Assembly: GCA_021818505.1 (NCBI GenBank)
Contig: JAKADX010000008.1
Location: forward strand, 62,001-126,000
DNA from: Pseudomonadota bacterium
Lineage (GTDB): Bacteria; Pseudomonadota; Alphaproteobacteria; Acetobacterales; Acetobacteraceae
DNA length: 64,000 nt
Direction: 5' to 3'
The translations under genes were made by a program, and so were the position numbers. Numbering within the stretch: the first letter of the stretch is position 1; each line of letters starts with the position of its first letter. A model generated the notes under the pieces. That model did no database searches, was not told the DNA's origin, and worked only from the letters and a program-made list of their open reading frames with translations. Of this stretch, positions 62,470 through 64,000 are shown in pieces.

Positions 62470-63114
62470 ATGGCACCTGCCCTGCTGCTCGCGTCCTGCG
62501 CCGCCGGCGCCGCCTACACTCTGACGCCGGGTCCCGGCTTCCTGGCACTGCTCGGCATTGGCGCGGCGCAGGGGCGACGGGCCGGCGCCGGCTTCATCCT
62601 CGGGCACTTCGCGGGCGACGTGCTGTGGTCGTCGCTCGCACTGCTGGCGATCATCGGCGCGCGCGCCATCGGGCCGCTGGTGTTCGATCTGCTCGGACTG
62701 GTCTGCGGCGGCTACCTCGCCTGGCTCGGCGCGCGCGCCGTCGGGGCGCGGCGGCGCGACCCGGACGCGCCGGTGGCCAAGGTCCGCCGGCCGCTGCTGC
62801 GGGGGTTGGCGTTCGGCCTCACCAACCCGAAAGGCTATCCGGTCGCGGTCGCCACCTTCACCGCGCTGCTGGCAAGCCACGCCGCCGATCTCGACTGGCA
62901 GGCGCTGCCGCCGCTGCTGGCGGCGGCGTGTGTCGGCTTCCTTTCGGGCGATTGCGTGCTGATCGCAATTGCCGGTGCGGCACGGGTAAGGCGGCTCTAT
63001 CGGCGCCACGAACTCTGGATCGTCCGCGCCTCCGGTCTGCTGTTCCTTGGCTTCGCCGCTGCCGCGATCATGGGCGCCGCACCCGGGCTGCGCCGCGCGA
63101 TGGCGGCGCGCTGA
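62470..63114 (+). CDS. LysE-family amino-acid exporter
   Basis: The 214-residue protein has about six membrane spans and the LysE signatures TPGPGFLALLGIGAAQGRRAG and GLTNPKGYPVAVATF. It probably exports an amino acid or a homoserine-lactone-like metabolite. It follows the OmpA gene on the same strand and is convergent with the DUF3617 gene. Confidence 0.87.
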   Translation: MAPALLLASCAAGAAYTLTPGPGFLALLGIGAAQGRRAGAGFILGHFAGDVLWSSLALLAIIGARAIGPLVFDLLGLVCGGYLAWLGARAVGARRRDPDAPVAKVRRPLLRGLAFGLTNPKGYPVAVATFTALLASHAADLDWQALPPLLAAACVGFLSGDCVLIAIAGAARVRRLYRRHELWIVRASGLLFLGFAAAAIMGAAPGLRRAMAAR

Positions 63115-63130
63115 CAGGAACGGCGGGCGA

Positions 63131-63709
63131 TCATTCGACCTTCGGGTGATCGGGCGAAATCCCGCCGCAGTCACTGCCGAGCCACTTGCCGTCGAAGGTC
63201 GAGTTCATTGCCGTGGTGTGCATCCCCGCGGTCGATTCCATGACGGCGGTGCCGTGTACGGTCCGCGGATCGCTCGCCTGGACATGCACGTCGATCGTGC
63301 GCGGGTGCGCACCGCCGCACTGCATCCGCATCTGCATCTCGGTCGCCGTGTTCGACAGCAACGTGCGGGTGCAGGAGCCCTGCTCGCGCTCGGGAAGCCT
63401 GAAGCCGTCGCGGATGCGCTCGGCCGTGATGCACTGCTTCATCTTTCGCGTCTTGGCCATGTTCTTCGAGATGCCCTCCATCATGGCCTCCATCTGTGCC
63501 CGCTTGTCGGCAGGAAGCTGACTGAGTTCCTGCTCCATCATCGCCTTGACCTGTTCGGGGTTCATTGACGTCGTGGTTTCCCACAGACCCGGATCGATGT
63601 TGAACTTTATCGTCTGCGCCGCGGCGTGCGCGACCGGCCATGCGGTCGACATCGCGAAGCCGAGCGACGCGACGATGAGCCGCCGATGGCCGATCAGTTG
63701 CAGGTGCAT
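63131..63709 (-). CDS. Secreted DUF3617 protein, copy 1
   Basis: The 192-residue protein has a signal peptide (GFAMSTAWPVAHAAAQ) and the DUF3617 pattern: DPGLWETTTSM near residue 38, conserved cysteines in MKQCITAE, GSCTRTLL, MQCGGAH and GSDCGG. The start follows GGAGGAAGC. Function unknown. A close paralogue lies directly upstream. Confidence 0.85.
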   Translation of the reverse strand: MHLQLIGHRRLIVASLGFAMSTAWPVAHAAAQTIKFNIDPGLWETTTSMNPEQVKAMMEQELSQLPADKRAQMEAMMEGISKNMAKTRKMKQCITAERIRDGFRLPEREQGSCTRTLLSNTATEMQMRMQCGGAHPRTIDVHVQASDPRTVHGTAVMESTAGMHTTAMNSTFDGKWLGSDCGGISPDHPKVE

Positions 63710-63792
63710 GGCCGCTTCCTCCTGTTCCGCGTGAAGGTGACCTTAGGTTCGCGATCGCGCGCGGGAAATGGAAATTCCCGTGCTCGCCGGTT

Positions 63793-64000
63793 TCATTCCA
63801 TCTCCGGATGGTCGGGCAGCACGCCGCCGCAATCCGCGCTCACCCACGCTCCGTCCATTGTGCCCTTCATCGACATGGTGCGCGTGCCATGCGTCATCTG
63901 CATGTTGGACGTGCCGTGCATGGTGTGCGGATCGGGTGCCTCGACATGCACCGTCGCGGTGCGCGGATTTTCACCCGTGCAGGATTCGCGCAGGTCGAGC
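63793..64000 (-). CDS. Secreted DUF3617 protein, copy 2 (5' end cut by window)
   Basis: The last 69 codons of a second DUF3617 protein are visible. It reads SCTGENPRTATVHVEAPDPHTMHGTS and ends ADCGGVLPDHPEME, matching copy 1 (GSDCGGISPDHPKVE). The two form a tandem duplication on the minus strand with a gap of 83 bp. The N terminus is outside the window. Confidence 0.8.
   Translation of the reverse strand, partial: LDLRESCTGENPRTATVHVEAPDPHTMHGTSNMQMTHGTRTMSMKGTMDGAWVSADCGGVLPDHPEME

Overview
The window reads as the chromosome of a GC-rich alphaproteobacterium, most likely Rhodospirillales and probably Acetobacteraceae. This rests on the very high GC, the GAAC-N7-GAAC type LexA boxes in front of recA, the flagellar gene order running into a CckA-like hybrid kinase, the Hint-domain esterase-like protein, and dense packing with many 4-bp ATGA overlaps. 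The genus assignment is inference.

Region 1 (1-11154) is a sugar-acid module best explained as D-apiose/D-apionate use. It holds two periplasmic sugar-binding proteins, a permease, an unusual ATPase-permease fusion, a DUF1537 kinase (OiaK-like), a RuBisCO-like decarboxylase (OiaX-like), a FadR-type GntR regulator, an ApnO-like oxidoisomerase and a Gfo/Idh/MocA dehydrogenase (ApsD-like). A 13-bp motif occurs once before each of four transcription starts and is the probable operator. No lactonase (ApnL) is seen.

Region 2 (11337-18100) is a 6.7-kb integrated element in the 3' part of a tRNA-Thr(CGT) gene, bounded by a perfect 47-bp direct repeat. It carries a tyrosine integrase, a HigBA toxin-antitoxin pair, an AlpA-like regulator, two small unknown genes, a primase-polymerase/AAA+ replication protein, a GGACA iteron array that looks like an origin, and a tail-fibre-like secreted protein. 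The gene order resembles Gram-negative phage-inducible chromosomal islands (PICIs).

Region 3 (18235-48117) is mostly core. It has pqiABC, sufE, two paralogous small lipoproteins, a flagellar block (fliP, fliO and an unknown on the minus strand; flgB, flgC, fliE, fliQ, fliR, flhB and a CckA-like kinase on the plus strand), recA with two LexA boxes, a cytidine-deaminase-like gene, 1-Cys peroxiredoxin, an Rrf2 regulator divergent from cysK, a broken aspartyl-protease gene with two in-frame TAG codons, dapF-mtaB-ftsY, a fucU/aldose-dehydrogenase pair, a glycosyltransferase with a C9 tract and an apparent CTG start, a FrnE-type protein, pcp, an esterase-Hint fusion, a divergent polysaccharide deacetylase and ald.

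Region 4 (48277-60260) begins at tRNA-Arg(CCT) and looks accessory. It encodes a secreted di-heme cytochrome c of RoxA/peroxidase type, a GMC oxidoreductase, a DyP peroxidase with two genes of unknown function, a y4iL-like catalase-fold protein, and a 900-residue patatin-like protein whose catalytic domain is split by a multi-span membrane segment. Together they suggest an undescribed heme-dependent lipid or hydrophobic-substrate oxidation system.

Region 5 (60421-64000) holds a class II aldolase/adducin protein, an OmpA-family protein, a LysE-type exporter and two tandem DUF3617 proteins, the second cut by the window edge.
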